A stretch of DNA of 64,000 nucleotides, taken from the NCBI GenBank assembly GCA_000733355.1, contig JNVV01000056.1, forward strand, positions 203,791 through 267,790, written 5' to 3'. The first letter of the stretch is position 1, and every line of letters begins with the position of its first letter. Under the pieces are notes generated by a model that saw only the letters and a list, made by a program, of their open reading frames with translations, was not told the origin of the DNA and made no database searches. This DNA comes from Falciphora oryzae. Taxonomy: Eukaryota; Ascomycota; Sordariomycetes; Magnaporthales; Magnaporthaceae. Positions 35,299 through 47,233 of the stretch are shown here, piece by piece. Both the position numbers and the translations under genes were made by a program.

Positions 35299-36252
35299 AT
35301 GGCAACCTTTCTCCCAAAAGCCCTGTCGCCTGCTCTCCCCTCCGAGCTCATCTCGTACATACTGAACCAACACAAGTATCCCACGACGCTTTTAATATGT
35401 ATCCCGCGAGCGGACTTCATATCGGCTTTCTTGGACGAAGCTACCGGGGAGACCCGCGCCGAGACATTGCCATCGTCATCAAAACAACCAGATGAGAACA
35501 TCGTCGAGGGGCTGGCAGAGCAACACGGAGAGGATCACAATCAGCAGGAACAACATCAACTCCACGATCGGAACAGCCGTCCGGAAGGGCCAGCGCGGCT
35601 CACACGTGTAGCCGACGTCGCCGCCACCGACAGGTCCAGGACAATCCTATCAGCGCCCCTGCGCCAAGTCGCCGTGGCGCGGCACATCCGGACCGTCTTC
35701 GTGCCCACGGTCTCGCACCTGCGCGCCTTCCTGTCCGTCTTCTCGTCCGAGGCAGACCCGTCCTCCAAGGCCCGCGCTCCACCGACAGAGGGGCCGTCGG
35801 CGCTCGGCAGCAGCAGCATGAGGGAGAATGTAGCGGCATCGCGGAAGCCGCTACTCCTGGTCTACGGCCTGCTGGACCTGCACCGCGACACGAGCGAGTG
35901 GAACGCCCAGGGGCTCGGGAGCACCGCAGCCTGCCTGGTCGAGGCTGCGCACAGGTCTGGGATGGAGGCTGTGGTGGTGGAGCCCAAGATTCGAGTGAGA
36001 AGGGAGATGACGATGCGAGATGATGAGGAGAGCCAGGAAGAGGGGGATATCCCGGCTGGAGAGAGGATCGTTGTTCATGTTGATCTTGACAGCTTGTTAT
36101 CCGAGGACATGCCGGTACTCAACATAGCCGCACAGCGACTGGGACGAGACGGCGAGGGCCTCGGGTGGTCGGGCCGGACGGTCCCGGTTAGAAGGGTCTT
36201 GGGGAGGTGGTTTTGCTTTCGAGAAGAGCCGTGGGGAGGAAGCTGGTCATGA
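35299..36252 (+). CDS. Unknown single-exon protein
   Basis: One exon of 317 residues starting GCCATGGC, a good fungal initiation context. The protein is soluble, without signal peptide. It alternates hydrophobic beta-like segments with disordered inserts: LPSELISYILNQHKYPTTLLICIP at the N terminus (about 13-36), a Gln/Glu-rich insert (about 60-95), RHIRTVFVPTVSHLRAFLSVF (about 130-150), KPLLLVYGLLDLHRDTSEWNAQG (about 182-204) and a C-terminal VPVRRVLGRWFCF. The pattern of core strands and an Asp-Leu-Asp-Ser segment faintly recalls a degenerate RecA-like fold, but there is no Walker A motif, so I do not assign it. It is divergent from AP-3 beta and convergent with NUF2. Confidence 0.72.
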   Translation: MATFLPKALSPALPSELISYILNQHKYPTTLLICIPRADFISAFLDEATGETRAETLPSSSKQPDENIVEGLAEQHGEDHNQQEQHQLHDRNSRPEGPARLTRVADVAATDRSRTILSAPLRQVAVARHIRTVFVPTVSHLRAFLSVFSSEADPSSKARAPPTEGPSALGSSSMRENVAASRKPLLLVYGLLDLHRDTSEWNAQGLGSTAACLVEAAHRSGMEAVVVEPKIRVRREMTMRDDEESQEEGDIPAGERIVVHVDLDSLLSEDMPVLNIAAQRLGRDGEGLGWSGRTVPVRRVLGRWFCFREEPWGGSWS

Positions 36253-36546
36253 GGCACATGGAAACTCTAGCTGCCAATAATGTTTGTACGAGAAGGCTCT
36301 CAAACAGTTCATAATACACTGAGAACGTGATGTGGTTATACCAACAGCTATAAAAGACCATTATGCAATTAACAATGGTGTCCGCCCAATGTTGGCCTGA
36401 AAATCCAACTCGCATAACTCGTTTTCTCATGATCCTACCCGTAAAGCCAACGCCGTACTCCGGGTATCCTAGACCCGCCCTTTATACAAGGTATCCAAAG
36501 CCAAACAGAGAGGATTGCAAGACAGAGAAGTTGAGACGGGGCAGGT
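36253..36546. other. Convergent 3' region between the unknown gene and NUF2
   Basis: A short gap of about 294 bp between two stop codons. Nothing beyond presumed 3' untranslated sequence is seen. Confidence 0.45.
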
Positions 36547-38021
36547 CTAGAATGCCTGCTCCATCTCGGTCATATACAACTTCATATGTGCCTCGAGCTT
36601 CAGGTACTCGTCGTGGGCGTCGTGGACCTCCCTCTCAATGTTCTCCTTGAGATCTTGCATCTGTAGTTTCCACCAGGTTAGCATGAAGGGTTAAAAAAGG
36701 GTTGTAGGAACCAATAAGCCATGGAAAGACGAACCTTCTTCTCAGTCTGCTCGATCCGCACCCGCCGCCTCTCCATGTCCCTCCCCTTCTCCGTCCTCTC
36801 CTCGTTCAGGCGCTTGTGCACGGCCTTGAGCCCCTCCATCTTCTCCTTGGCCTCCTGGGCGCGCTGGGCGCTCTGCTCACGCAGGCGGTCGGTGCGCTCG
36901 TTCCACTTTGCCAGCTGGCGCTGCAGCATCGACTCCTCGCGCTCAATGGCCTTGACGCCGGCCCCCCTCTCGGCCAAGGCGTCGCGCTGGCGCGACTTGC
37001 GCGCGATCTCCTCGTCCTCCTTTGCCAGCTCGGCGCCCACCTCCTCGAGCAGCTTGATGCACGAGGCCACGTCGGCGCACACGACGGTGAAGGAGTCGGA
37101 CGAGGTCTGCAGCGCGCGCGCGCGCCGGTCCAGCGAGTCGATGTGCGCTCGCTCGGCGTTGAGCGTCGCCGACAGGTCCGCCAGGCTGGCCTGCAGGGCG
37201 GATGGGCTCTGCAGCGTGTAGGGCCTCAGCTTGGCGCTCTCCTGCTTGAGGGCCAGCTTGTCGGCGGTGCGGGCCTCGAGGCGCCCGGCCAGCTCCGTCT
37301 TTTTGGCCTTGGCCTCCTCGAGGCGGGCGGCGACGCGCTCCTGATTGCGGCGTAGCTCGAGCAGGCGGCGCTTCAGGTCCTCGTTGCGGCGCGTCTTCTC
37401 CTGGGCCAGGGCCTCCATGTTGCGACGGTTGCGGCGCAGGTCGTCCATGCGCGCGTCCATCTCCTGGTTCTCGGCGTAGAGCTCGTCGATGCGGGCCTTT
37501 GCGTCGTTGACGCGGTCGTAGTGCTCGACGAACAGCTCGGCGTGGCCCTGGCGGAAGCGCACAAAGTTGATGAGATACGACAGCAGGTGCACGAGGCGGC
37601 GGTGCGTGGGCTTGTACATGTCGGAGAAGCTGAAGTCGGGCACGCCGCAGGCGACGAGCAGCTGGCGGAAGGCGGCGTAGAAGCCCATGAGGTTGCGCGT
37701 GTCGCTCGGCATCAGGGCCTCGCCCAGGTCCTCGCCGCACGCCTCGTCGGCGGCGGCGCGCATGGCCGGGTCGACCGTCTCGCGCGTCACGTTCATCGTC
37801 TTCTCGGCGAAGACCTCGAAGATCATCTGCACCTGCAGCGGGTTCGGCTTCTCGAGATCGGCAAAGTCGAACTTGGGGAAGCCCAGGTCGCGGATGCAGC
37901 CCACGATCTCGGCGTCGCGCAAGATCATCAGGTCCGTCTCCTCCTTCTCGCGCTTCCCCGTCTTGCCGCGGCCCTGCTGCTGCGACGCGGGGATGATGGA
38001 CATGCGCGGATTGTACGCCAT
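36547..38021 (-). CDS. NUF2: Kinetochore protein Nuf2 (NDC80 complex)
   Basis: Two exons, 38021-36735 and 36660-36547 (466 residues), with a GTTCGT...CTACAG intron in phase 0. Nuf2 pairs with Ndc80/Hec1 and helps attach microtubules to kinetochores. The N-terminal calponin-homology-like domain (about 25-190) includes [19 protein letters not shown], then [20 protein letters not shown] and [23 protein letters not shown]. From about 200 onward the protein is one long coiled coil for pairing with Ndc80. Exon 2 encodes its last 37 residues ([20 protein letters not shown]...), ending in EMEQAF. The start [12 protein letters not shown] is the usual Nuf2 N terminus; the open frame extends upstream but without this conservation. 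Length matches fungal Nuf2. Confidence 0.94.
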
Positions 38022-41000
38022 GGTGCCGGTGCGGTTCGTTATACACTCTGCTCGCTGGGGGGGAGCGGTGTGGTGAGTTAGGGTGAGGTTTGGCACTATT
38101 CTAGACGCAACTTGTTGGCTGGCTGTCTCTTGTCGCGTAGCCTTGCCGTGGGGTCGACGCGTCTGGATATCCTGGCTACGTAAGTTAAAGTGCCGTCGAG
38201 AGGCTCCAAGCGACAAATTGCGACCGATATCGATTGCATGGTAAACACAGACGGAGGGGTCGTCGCCTAGGGAACAGAAAGGTGGGGCAATATCGCAGTT
38301 AAGCCGCGTGACCCTAACCCTTAAGACTGGGCGAGCCGCGACAAAGTCCCGTCCAATTCACACGCCATTCCAGCCACTTGCCGCCATACTTCATGCTTCC
38401 ACCGTCGTCATACGCGTTGTGCAATAATCAAGATGCCAAGCTTGCGATGCGTTGATTGGCCAGTTTGTAGAGTGCCCGTTATGATGGCTTATCGACGATG
38501 GCTTCAGATGGAGCCGCTGCGGACCAAGGCATGGGTGAAGATTGGCCAGCAATAGGTGTGCCAGATATTGCGAGCACTTGTCAATTCCGTCTCCATATTG
38601 ACAGATGTTTTGCAGGCCGGGTGCGATGGCAAACACGGACACAAGTCGGCATTTTCGAAAGGCCCCATCAGCTGCTTGGCAACGTCCGAGCAGGGGCTGC
38701 CGGCCTGGCCCGCCGTCTAACAAGCCATGCAAGCCGACGGAGATCCAGCTGAGCACGAACCACCCCCAACGGAGGAGAGGTGCCTGACCTCCAGCCCCCC
38801 GAAACCGTTTGAGCTGGAAGAGACGGGCGGGCCAATCATGGGCAGCTGGCGCATGTGATTCGCGCGTCGGGGCGACAGGAGGCTGCCGCGAGGATTCTGC
38901 GTGCAGAGACCAAGCGCCGGCATGGCCTTCGGGGAGAGGTCCGACTGGACCCTTTCGCCAAAGACATCACAGCGCCACGGTCCGTGTACCCATGGCTGGC
39001 GCCTGTCGCCAGCTAACCCCCGGCCCCCCAATGGCCGAAGCCATGCCTGAATTTTCCGGGGACTGGTGCCTGTCGGTGAGTTTGAGGCCCGGAGAACAAG
39101 CCAAATCCTCCAGCTGCCGGCCTTCCTGGGCAGGTGGCTGTCTCGCCTGCGTGCTGCGTGGCACTCAGAGTCACAGCACCGGCACGACTGGGTTGCAGAC
39201 ATATTGGGTCACAATTCTGCCCACTGACTTTGTGCGGTTTATGCGCCTGCAGGGCGACGTATGGCCCACCGCCACATCATCATCTCTACCCTGGGCCGCC
39301 ATCCAATCTGTGAGGCCGTTGCAAAAAAAGGAAAGTAAAAAAAAGAAAGAAAAAAGTCCGATAAGAGCATGCAGATTATTGCTCTGGATGCAAGCAACAA
39401 CTGCTCGAATTCCAAACTACTGGCTACTTGTCACCGTTGGGGCTGGCACGGAGAATTGATGTTGCATTTCAAGCCAATTCTGAGCAGATAGAGATTGAGA
39501 TCGTCCAAAACCTGCAAACCATCCATTCCTAGCAGAGCACGTATGCCGGCAGGGAGCACGCCGGCCCGGGGTTTAACCAAAAGAGGCCAAGCTGCATGAA
39601 TGTGCTTTTCGGCGCCACGGCACGGGCTTCTTCTGTCTCTCGTCGGTGGAATCCGCGGATCCGACAGCAGAGATCCACCGCCAAACGGGAGAACCGGTGG
39701 GTGGTGGGATGTTTGCCCAAGTGGCCCCTTGGGCGGGTCGGATATACCTACGGTTGATATTGGCAAGGATTGGAATTGAAACGCGGCGAGAGAGATTCTT
39801 GAGAATGAGGGGACGAAGACGCTGCATGCGGGACAACACCAGGGGTGATCAAGTGCCCACCGAAAGGAAAAAAAAAAAAGTTTCCACTTGTGCGTGTGCG
39901 CCAACACAAGTCTGCGGTGGCATGGGAGCAGGGCAGCGGCGCATCGGCGAGGAGAGCAAGCAAAGGGACACCGGACAACCTCCGTATGAGGATAGATGCG
40001 TTGAGTCTGACAGCCACCGCGAGCACAGCAACGGCTGCAGGCAGATCAAGCTGGCAGGGGAGGACAGGCCAGCTCAAAAGAAAGAAAAATAAGAGGGCAA
40101 GAGAAAAAGGCGCACTGCAGGTGGCGTTCGTGATAGGGTGAAAGGTTTTCTGGGCTCGTATTGGGTGGGCAAGCAGGGCCGGCGCCGGATATCTGGCTGG
40201 CTGGTGCCATCTTTCCAGAAGCATTGCGTCGACGTTGCCACCCACCCACTGTTTGCTGCTGGACCGCCCCTTTTTTTTTCATGCCTGACGGCCAGGACGA
40301 CCAGAGTACAGAAAATACAATCCGAACACAATGGGCCCGCCCCGGAGATGGAAGTGAGTACACTTCTCGTATCCCTTGCGAGCGGTATCGGAAAATTTAG
40401 ATGTCTATCTGTCATGTGTTCCTCGCTTCCGTTTTCCTGGTGGCTGAGGAATCCATGGGCGATGCAAATCTGGGAGTAAACGTCATTGGTTTCCCGCCGA
40501 TCCTTTTTTTTATTTTTTTTTTTTTATTTTATTTATTACGGCGGTCTGTCTGGGTGGATCCCACTTACTTGCTCGCTTGGCCTGCTCGCCCCTGCATCTG
40601 CAGGCTCACAGTCACCCTGTCTGCAGAGAGCGCGCGCGAGCGATACGGGGGGACTGGGGGACTGGATGACGGGCGCGAGATTTTGCCCAGGGCGGAGGAT
40701 GGAATTGGCATTGGGGAAACAACCCAATTCCTGCCCGCCTGCTCGACCAGCGCACACCTACGCATAGCCGCGCACATGCTGCCGCTTGCCGTCTCGTCTA
40801 ACATAGACAACGTGGAGGCAGCCTACACCCTGTATGACCCGACAATAATAGTGCCTCATTAGATTGACTCTTGGTTTGTCTGACCGTGCCGGGGAACAGT
40901 TGGCGATATCCTTTTTCCTAACCAGGCTTCCTCATCTCATCCGGGAAATAAAATGAAGCAAGAAAAAAGCATAACGTTCCCTCTGGGCGGATGCGTAAAC

Positions 41001-42802
41001 GTTTCAAGCTATCGATAAGGGCGGAGCTGAATGGCCCAACAAACACGAAGAGGTGCAGGACCGGTCCTTGTAAAAAAGCAACGACACGGCAGCCAAGGTT
41101 CGCACTTGGTACACCTGATGGAAGGATGCTTGCTTTTCTTGATGTGAGCAAGGACAGTGGCGCCGCCCGCTGCGGCAATGGAATCCAATTGGAACAAGAA
41201 CGTTTGGAGATAGTTCGGTTCAGTTGAGCCGGAGCGAAGACCACAAGTCCCGAGATTGGCCCTCGAGCCAGTCGACTCTAGGATGATCCTTTCCCTGGCC
41301 TGCGAGAGACTGTCACGTCGCTGAGTGGTCGACCTTGAGTGGGAGAGCACCTCACTACCTACCTGGGAGGCGGCGTTGATACACTGGCAGCCTCTGTAGC
41401 ACAGGTGACGGGCGAAACGGGCTGTGGCGGTTTCGTCAGCGCCCTCTCCCGTCCTCTCCCACCGCCCCTTGCGCCGCTCTCAAGTCACTTGCCCTCGCCA
41501 CCCCCAAAGGTCTGACGACGGGTCGGAAAGCAAATCCCCTGACGGAAGAGTCTCGGCTTTCCACACCACCCTTCCTCAGCCCACCAGGAGCCACGGTTTG
41601 GTGGCCGGTGGGCTGCTCGATGCTACCCAGTTAGGTGTGAGTGGAGGCGTCCAGTGGTCTTGCATCTTTTCCAGTCTGCTTGTCTCTGCCCCTGCCGTCG
41701 CCCGGAGAGTATGCAGTGCCAGTGTGTGCCAGTCTACCTCCAGTCGTTGCTTGGTCCTTGGCTAGGCGCGCCCTATTCCCCTGACTGGTCCTCCCAGCCA
41801 GGATAGAAGTTGCTCAGAGAGAAAGTGCGACGGCCATTCCTCGCCCGCCATCGTGCTCTCCGTCGCACCCACTTCTCCATTTTTCTCTGGACCCACCCCG
41901 CGGGTACCTTGCCGTGGTCTGCCGGCGCTGGTGCTGGGCCAAGGGCCCTGTGCTTCTCGCTTCTCGCCCCCTTCCGCCCTTCCTCCACGGCTACCCCCCC
42001 CTGCCCGACCTCTTGTCCAACCTTTGCTCCCTCAAATCCACCCCCAGGTCCCCGCCCTTTTGCGGCCTGTGACCTGACCTGGTGCAGCAAAAACTCATCC
42101 CACACCTCAACCACCACCACTTCGCCAGCCCGTTCTTTGGCTTGCGCATCCATCTCGATTTACCTTCGTTTTGTCGAGATCGGATATTTCGGCTGCTTGA
42201 TCCTCTGCTTTGCGAGTCGAGCAGGGTATCGATCAATGGGCTTTTCTCCGTCCTCTCTAATGCAAAAAACCACCGCCAGGTAAGTACTTCTATCTTTCCA
42301 CGAGCCTTCTTTGTGGCTCCACAGCGACAGGTTCAAGCTCCGTCCCGTCGACACCAAAGTCACTGCGACCGTGTCGGCCGCACAGACGAGCCTGGAACAG
42401 TGCGTTTGCAAAAGGCTCGGCTGAAGGATTGTGTCGGGAACTCAACCCCGGGGTTGGCGTTTTGTCCGCTGCGGGGAGGGGAAGGCTGTCTGGGAGTCAT
42501 TGCGACAACATTGACTGAGAGACTGCAAGAAGCAAGAAAGACTGCAAGCCCGCCCATGCTAACTAGAGGTAACCCACTCAGCCCGACGCTCGCTTTCCCT
42601 ACTAGCCACCCTTACGACCGCGCCTATTGAGGATGCCCCTCTCCTCCAACTCGAACCCCAGGATCCCATCTCATCCCGCCGACAGCGGGACTCCCTGCGC
42701 GCAGCATTGAAGTTGCGGTCGATCAAGCACGCCAACCCAAGGCTTAACTTAACATAGTATCGCCAGTGGCTCCGCGGGGACGCCGCAACCCCGCCGGCCA
42801 CC
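38022..42802. other. Gene-poor gap between NUF2 and the 863-residue unknown gene
   Basis: The largest gap before the transposon zone, about 4.8 kb. Contains T/A-rich homopolymer runs (e.g. near 39320-39355, 39870, 40270 and 40505-40535). The last about 1 kb is CT-rich and is read as promoter and leader of the next gene. Open frames up to 216 codons (38809-39459 +) lack motifs and overlap others. No gene is supported. Confidence 0.45.
42280..42581 (+). other. Candidate intron in the 5' leader of the 863-residue gene
   Basis: A strong donor CAG|GTAAGT at 42280 and, 302 bp later, a branch-like GCTAACT at about 42559-42565 followed by the acceptor CACTCAG ending at 42581. It would lie about 220 bp before the ATG. 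This is inferred from splice consensus only. Confidence 0.45.
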
Positions 42803-45394
42803 ATGGCTCTGTGGCTGTTTCGAAGGAGGACGCGGAGGAAACGCTCGATCCGCGCCGCTAACGGAGACGATGCGCACGTCCCGAGGAGGCAGACTGCGCC
42901 CGCCACCTCTTCCACGCCTGCCTCGGACGTCATGCTGTCGCCACTGCCCGCGGACGCGGCGCAGCTCCCCGGCACGGACCCCGTCCACCGGCGCCCGAGC
43001 AGGCTGCAGAGGCTGACCAGGACCTACAGCTTCGAGTCGGGACGAAGGGATGACATCCTGGTGGGACGAAGAAAAAGCACCCGAAAATCTAAACGGGAGT
43101 CGGCCCCACCGCCGTCACGTCCTGCAGGGTCCAACCCCGCCACGTCACCCGACCCCCATCCCCAGTTGACTCCAGGCCAGGAGAATAAGGAGACGGGTGC
43201 GCCCATGCCTGAGGGCGCCGGCTATGCCCCCTTCGACCGTGTCCCAACCCTCTACGCAACGAAGCGCGACGGCGGCCATCTAATGTCGCGCAAGCTGAGC
43301 AAGCGGAGGAAGAACTCGCACGATCGCGAGCGCGAGGCCGAGCTCAAGGCCCTGCGGGACTTCACCCCGGTGCGGCCCGCCACCGACGCCTGGACCTCTG
43401 GACGGCCCCTCAAGAAAGACAGCCGCCGAGTCAAGTCGGGCGGCTTCGCCTTTGTGAAGCATCCCTGGGAGAGAGAACAACACCCTTCTGATGTCTCGCT
43501 CCCGCTTGCCGAGTCGATCCACTCTAGCCTGTCCTCCGACTCTGAGCAGGTCTCTTACAAGGTCTCTGCTTTCGATGTCCTCGCCCCGAAGCCCACCCTT
43601 AGGCGCACGACAAACCCGCGATGGACGCCCGCGCAGTCCATCACCGGGGCGGCGCCCGCGCTCTCCGACTCCCAGAAGCGCAAGGTCTCGAGCAAGTCGC
43701 AGATTCCCGAGGCCACGCTCAAGGCGCACAAACGGGTCGATGATCTCGCCAACGATCTCGATGCCAGCGACCTGCGAGAGCTCATGGAGCGCGACAAGAG
43801 AAGGAGGGAAAGGAAGCGCGAGCGCGAGCAAGAGAAGGTAGAGAGCAAGCTTGCCCGTCGAGCTGAGAAAGAGAGGCGAGCCCAAGAGAAGGGCAGAGAG
43901 ACGCCGCCGAACCTCGAGCGCGGCGTGCTTGGTCGCGAGTCTGCTGGCCTCGGAATCGAGACGACTTCGGCCGTTATTACGTCTTCAAGGCGACGCCAAT
44001 CCAGTGGTTCCCCGACAAAGAAGTCGGAGAAGCGCCCCGAGGACATTGCTCCTACCAGCCCCAACGACGCCGATGGCGAGATAGGGTCTCAGCGTCCGCT
44101 GGACGTCTTCCACCGGGTTGATAGTATTGTCCCAGCGGAAGCGACATCGCCGGGCGGGGAGCCCGTCATGCCTCTGGCGCAGGAGCAGAGCCCCAAGGTC
44201 AAGGGCTTCTTGCGCTCCAAGAAGTCGCGCTCCAAGTCGCCCCTCTCGCAGAATGCGCAGTCGGACATCTCGGGAACCCCACGCAACGAATCCGAGACTT
44301 CATCTCGAGGTCCCATGTCTTGGACCTCGTTCTTCAAGTGGGGTCTTAGAACCAAGCGAAGCTCGGGACCCTCGTCCTTCTCTAACACCTCGCGCGATTC
44401 TATGTCGACCCAACCACCGGCGGCACAAGCCATGTCTCCGTTCAACGTGACCTTCATCCCACCGGTCGCTGCCGGCCGAGGACCCGGTGTCCCGAAACGA
44501 ACGCGGTCTCGCTTCCGAGAGGATCTCCCCGAGCTTCCCCTGTCTCCCCCAGACTCACGAATACAGTCCCCCGATTTCGACGCAATGCCACCCGTAATCA
44601 TGGAGCAGGACTCCCCTCCGGCCGGCACGATGCCCGCCCCGACCGCCCCCATCAACATCCCCGGTAGGCGTTGTGACACGCCTGCGTCTGATGATATGAG
44701 ACGTACGCCGTCATCTCTGTTCAGAGATAGAGTCGAGCCCTCCCCAGAGCCGCAGCAATCCATGTCGCTGGCGTCGATCGATTCAGAGGGCTCATGGCTT
44801 TCGGGCCGCATCAAGAGTGGCCGACCTTCCTCGCAGATGAAGCAGCGTTCCGTGCAAATGTTCGAAGGCCCAGACGACGACGTGACAGAGGCTGGCGAGA
44901 ACGCAGATGACTCTGCTGGCATTGCCGACGATGAGTATCTCAACAAAGTTGCCAGCCGAGCCTCTGGCATGGGATATCCGGCAGCTTGGGCCGGTCACGA
45001 GTCTACTGGCGAGCTCAGGCCCTCGAGCGACGAGGAGGATGATCCTCGCTGGGGAGCCGTGAGCGGCAAGCAGCCCGAGGTTGTCCGGCCGCCTCCTGCA
45101 GGACGCATCAAGAGCAGAGAAGGTCTCCTTAACATGGCGAGACCTGTCACTGCTCCTGGCGACGACAGCGAGCCGGGATCCCCTACATCCCCCGCATCGC
45201 CCATCAGCAATGCTTCTGAAGACGTCGGCCGCCTGCAGAGAGCGACCAGCATCAACCTCGGCCAGGGCCACGCGCGACACATCAGCGCCGGCAGCGCCCG
45301 CCTGCTGGACCTGTCACCGAGGTCGTCGACGGACGTCAAGAGGAGGAGTTGGTCGGCCGACAATCGCCTGTCCGAGACTTCTCTATCCGGCTAA
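42803..45394 (+). CDS. Large basic low-complexity protein, function unknown
   Basis: One exon of 863 residues starting in an excellent context (CCACCATGG). The N terminus is very basic (LFRRRTRRKRSIR). Short ordered islands with a conserved look follow: SRLQRLTRTYSFESGRRDD (about 65-83), YAPFDRVPTLYATKRDGGHL (about 140-159) and KHPWEREQHPSDVSLPLAES. A charged helical segment, probably a coiled coil, spans about 325-365 (DLRELMERDKRRRERKRERE...). The rest is Ser/Pro/Arg-rich and disordered, with many SP/RS pairs suitable for phosphorylation (e.g. LRSKKSRSKSPLSQ and SPRSSTDVKRRSWSADNRL at the end). No enzyme domain, signal peptide or membrane helix is seen. Length and sustained codon bias support a real gene. 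Confidence 0.8.
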   Translation: MALWLFRRRTRRKRSIRAANGDDAHVPRRQTAPATSSTPASDVMLSPLPADAAQLPGTDPVHRRPSRLQRLTRTYSFESGRRDDILVGRRKSTRKSKRESAPPPSRPAGSNPATSPDPHPQLTPGQENKETGAPMPEGAGYAPFDRVPTLYATKRDGGHLMSRKLSKRRKNSHDREREAELKALRDFTPVRPATDAWTSGRPLKKDSRRVKSGGFAFVKHPWEREQHPSDVSLPLAESIHSSLSSDSEQVSYKVSAFDVLAPKPTLRRTTNPRWTPAQSITGAAPALSDSQKRKVSSKSQIPEATLKAHKRVDDLANDLDASDLRELMERDKRRRERKREREQEKVESKLARRAEKERRAQEKGRETPPNLERGVLGRESAGLGIETTSAVITSSRRRQSSGSPTKKSEKRPEDIAPTSPNDADGEIGSQRPLDVFHRVDSIVPAEATSPGGEPVMPLAQEQSPKVKGFLRSKKSRSKSPLSQNAQSDISGTPRNESETSSRGPMSWTSFFKWGLRTKRSSGPSSFSNTSRDSMSTQPPAAQAMSPFNVTFIPPVAAGRGPGVPKRTRSRFREDLPELPLSPPDSRIQSPDFDAMPPVIMEQDSPPAGTMPAPTAPINIPGRRCDTPASDDMRRTPSSLFRDRVEPSPEPQQSMSLASIDSEGSWLSGRIKSGRPSSQMKQRSVQMFEGPDDDVTEAGENADDSAGIADDEYLNKVASRASGMGYPAAWAGHESTGELRPSSDEEDDPRWGAVSGKQPEVVRPPPAGRIKSREGLLNMARPVTAPGDDSEPGSPTSPASPISNASEDVGRLQRATSINLGQGHARHISAGSARLLDLSPRSSTDVKRRSWSADNRLSETSLSG

Positions 45395-47233
45395 ATATCG
45401 AGACTTGGACGACGCCGGGCTAATACCATTGCCAATCCACAAGGTGAAGCATGCCAGAGTGATGCCATATGAAAGGATGCCATGCCAAGTCGAGCGAGAC
45501 GACACACGTCACCGTCCTCACTGGACACCCTTTCCTTACACAAACCGACCGTCCAGAATACATCTCTGAGACACCCTTACATTCACTCGACCCTACTTTC
45601 CTTACACCTGTCTCCGACCGTCGTCGCTCCTTATCACCTTTCCTTAACCTGTCCTCCCTAACCCATCCAAACACCACAAAAAAAACTCGAAAACCAAGCC
45701 GTCCCAAGATCACACAAAATTCTGTCTCCTCTCGATCGATTTGGCTGGCAACCGGACATCCATTGGCTCCCCCGGCATACTAACCTAACATGGACAGGCT
45801 CTATCATCGCTCGGACTGAGATCCCGGTCATCTGTTGCATAGCTACCGACATATTTGGGGTGTCTTTTTTTTACTTCTTCGATTCATGTTTTGAGTTTTA
45901 GCGGCATCTTGGCTGAGGGGTTATCTCGCTACCCTTTTTTTTTCTATTTTTGCGCGCTCTGTCACGATACCCCCTGTCTGTTTTCAACGCAAAAATTTCG
46001 GAGACTCGATATGTTTTAGTTCTTGTACTTTGATCCTGGGAGTGTTTGAGTATGGGATGAATCTGGGTCTGTTCGCGTGGGCGGAGACGTAAAGGGGATG
46101 GGATTGCACACGAGATTATGCGAACCGAGATGAATGGAGATGAAATGCAAGGGAATTACGGTCCTCCCGGATCAAAGTTGCTTGTTAGAGAACAAACAAA
46201 TCAAGTCGGATATTTGAACACGATACTCTTTGTTCTGTGCAGTTAACTCAGGCCGTTAGCACAGCTTCCCCAGAAGTACCAGGCAACGCCAGCACTAATC
46301 AGCCGAAGCGAGTCATCACGCCCATCCCCTCTAGTAATGGATAATTTGTGATAGAATAACAACTAGTAACTTTCAAGAACTTCTCTTTATACCAAAGCAA
46401 GGTTTGTACGCCTCCAAGCTGTGGATTCAACTGCCTGGTCAGTGCTATAAGGGAATGTAACATTCGAGGAACAGAGGACTCAGCAAAACTTTCAATAGTG
46501 GCATTGTCTTAGAAGTGCGCCCTGTAGCTCCCCCAACCGCTCGTTCGACAGAAATTGTATCTCCACACTCTTCATAGTTCACAAGACCTTCTGTGTGCCT
46601 CTTTCTACTTGATTCCAGCCCCGTAAATTTCGAGAAACTATGTAATTAGGTGGATACGTGGTTGCTAAAGGCGGGGGTTTTCTCCCAGAAGGTACTGGTC
46701 TTGTCCTGAGTCGTCATGGGATGAGTGCGGGTGCTGGACGGGAGGAGCACTTTGCTGTTCTTCTTGGGTGCGAAGCTCATCTTTTAAGGGTGACAATTTC
46801 ACCGAGGAAACAGCAGTGTCCTCGGAACTCGACCAGGTCTCCGTTGGTTGTCAGGGAGCGCGTTGGGGAGGCACGGGAACACCTTGGGTCTCCTTAGCCC
46901 GCAAGGGGTTGACGTGATGGTAGTGGCCCGTCGAAAACCCTCGAATCGCCGACATGCCGTGCTTCCTCGTATTCCTGGGATACTGGCATAAGAATGGAAG
47001 GAAACGGTTGGTTAGGTCGTGGAATTATAAACGAAAAAAAAGGAAAGAGGACCGTCTTGAGCAATAGGGTTATGGTTTGGTGCTTCGATTAAGCATTAAT
47101 AATCGATATATACGAGAATTATCTCTTTGGCTTCAGACTCTGCATCAGCACCTCACTCCCCGCTTGGCGTTCCAACCGCCTAATGTGCCTTTTGGGAAGG
47201 TCAAGGTATATAGGAGGGTCCCCGGGTGGGGAT
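45395..47233. other. Intergenic gap after the 863-residue gene
   Basis: About 1.84 kb. The first several hundred bases are T/C-rich, like a long 3' untranslated region. The remainder has no supported gene. Confidence 0.45.

Noticed and set aside
36943..38046. 367-codon open frame on the minus strand, a second frame over NUF2
   Set aside because: Arg/Pro/Ala-rich shadow of NUF2, which has clear family motifs in the other frame.
38809..39459. 216-codon plus-strand frame in the gap after NUF2
   Set aside because: Ends in low-complexity Lys runs, has no start context, no domain and competing frames on the other strand.
44089..44970. 293-codon minus-strand frame
   Set aside because: Antisense to the 863-residue gene, with no independent support.
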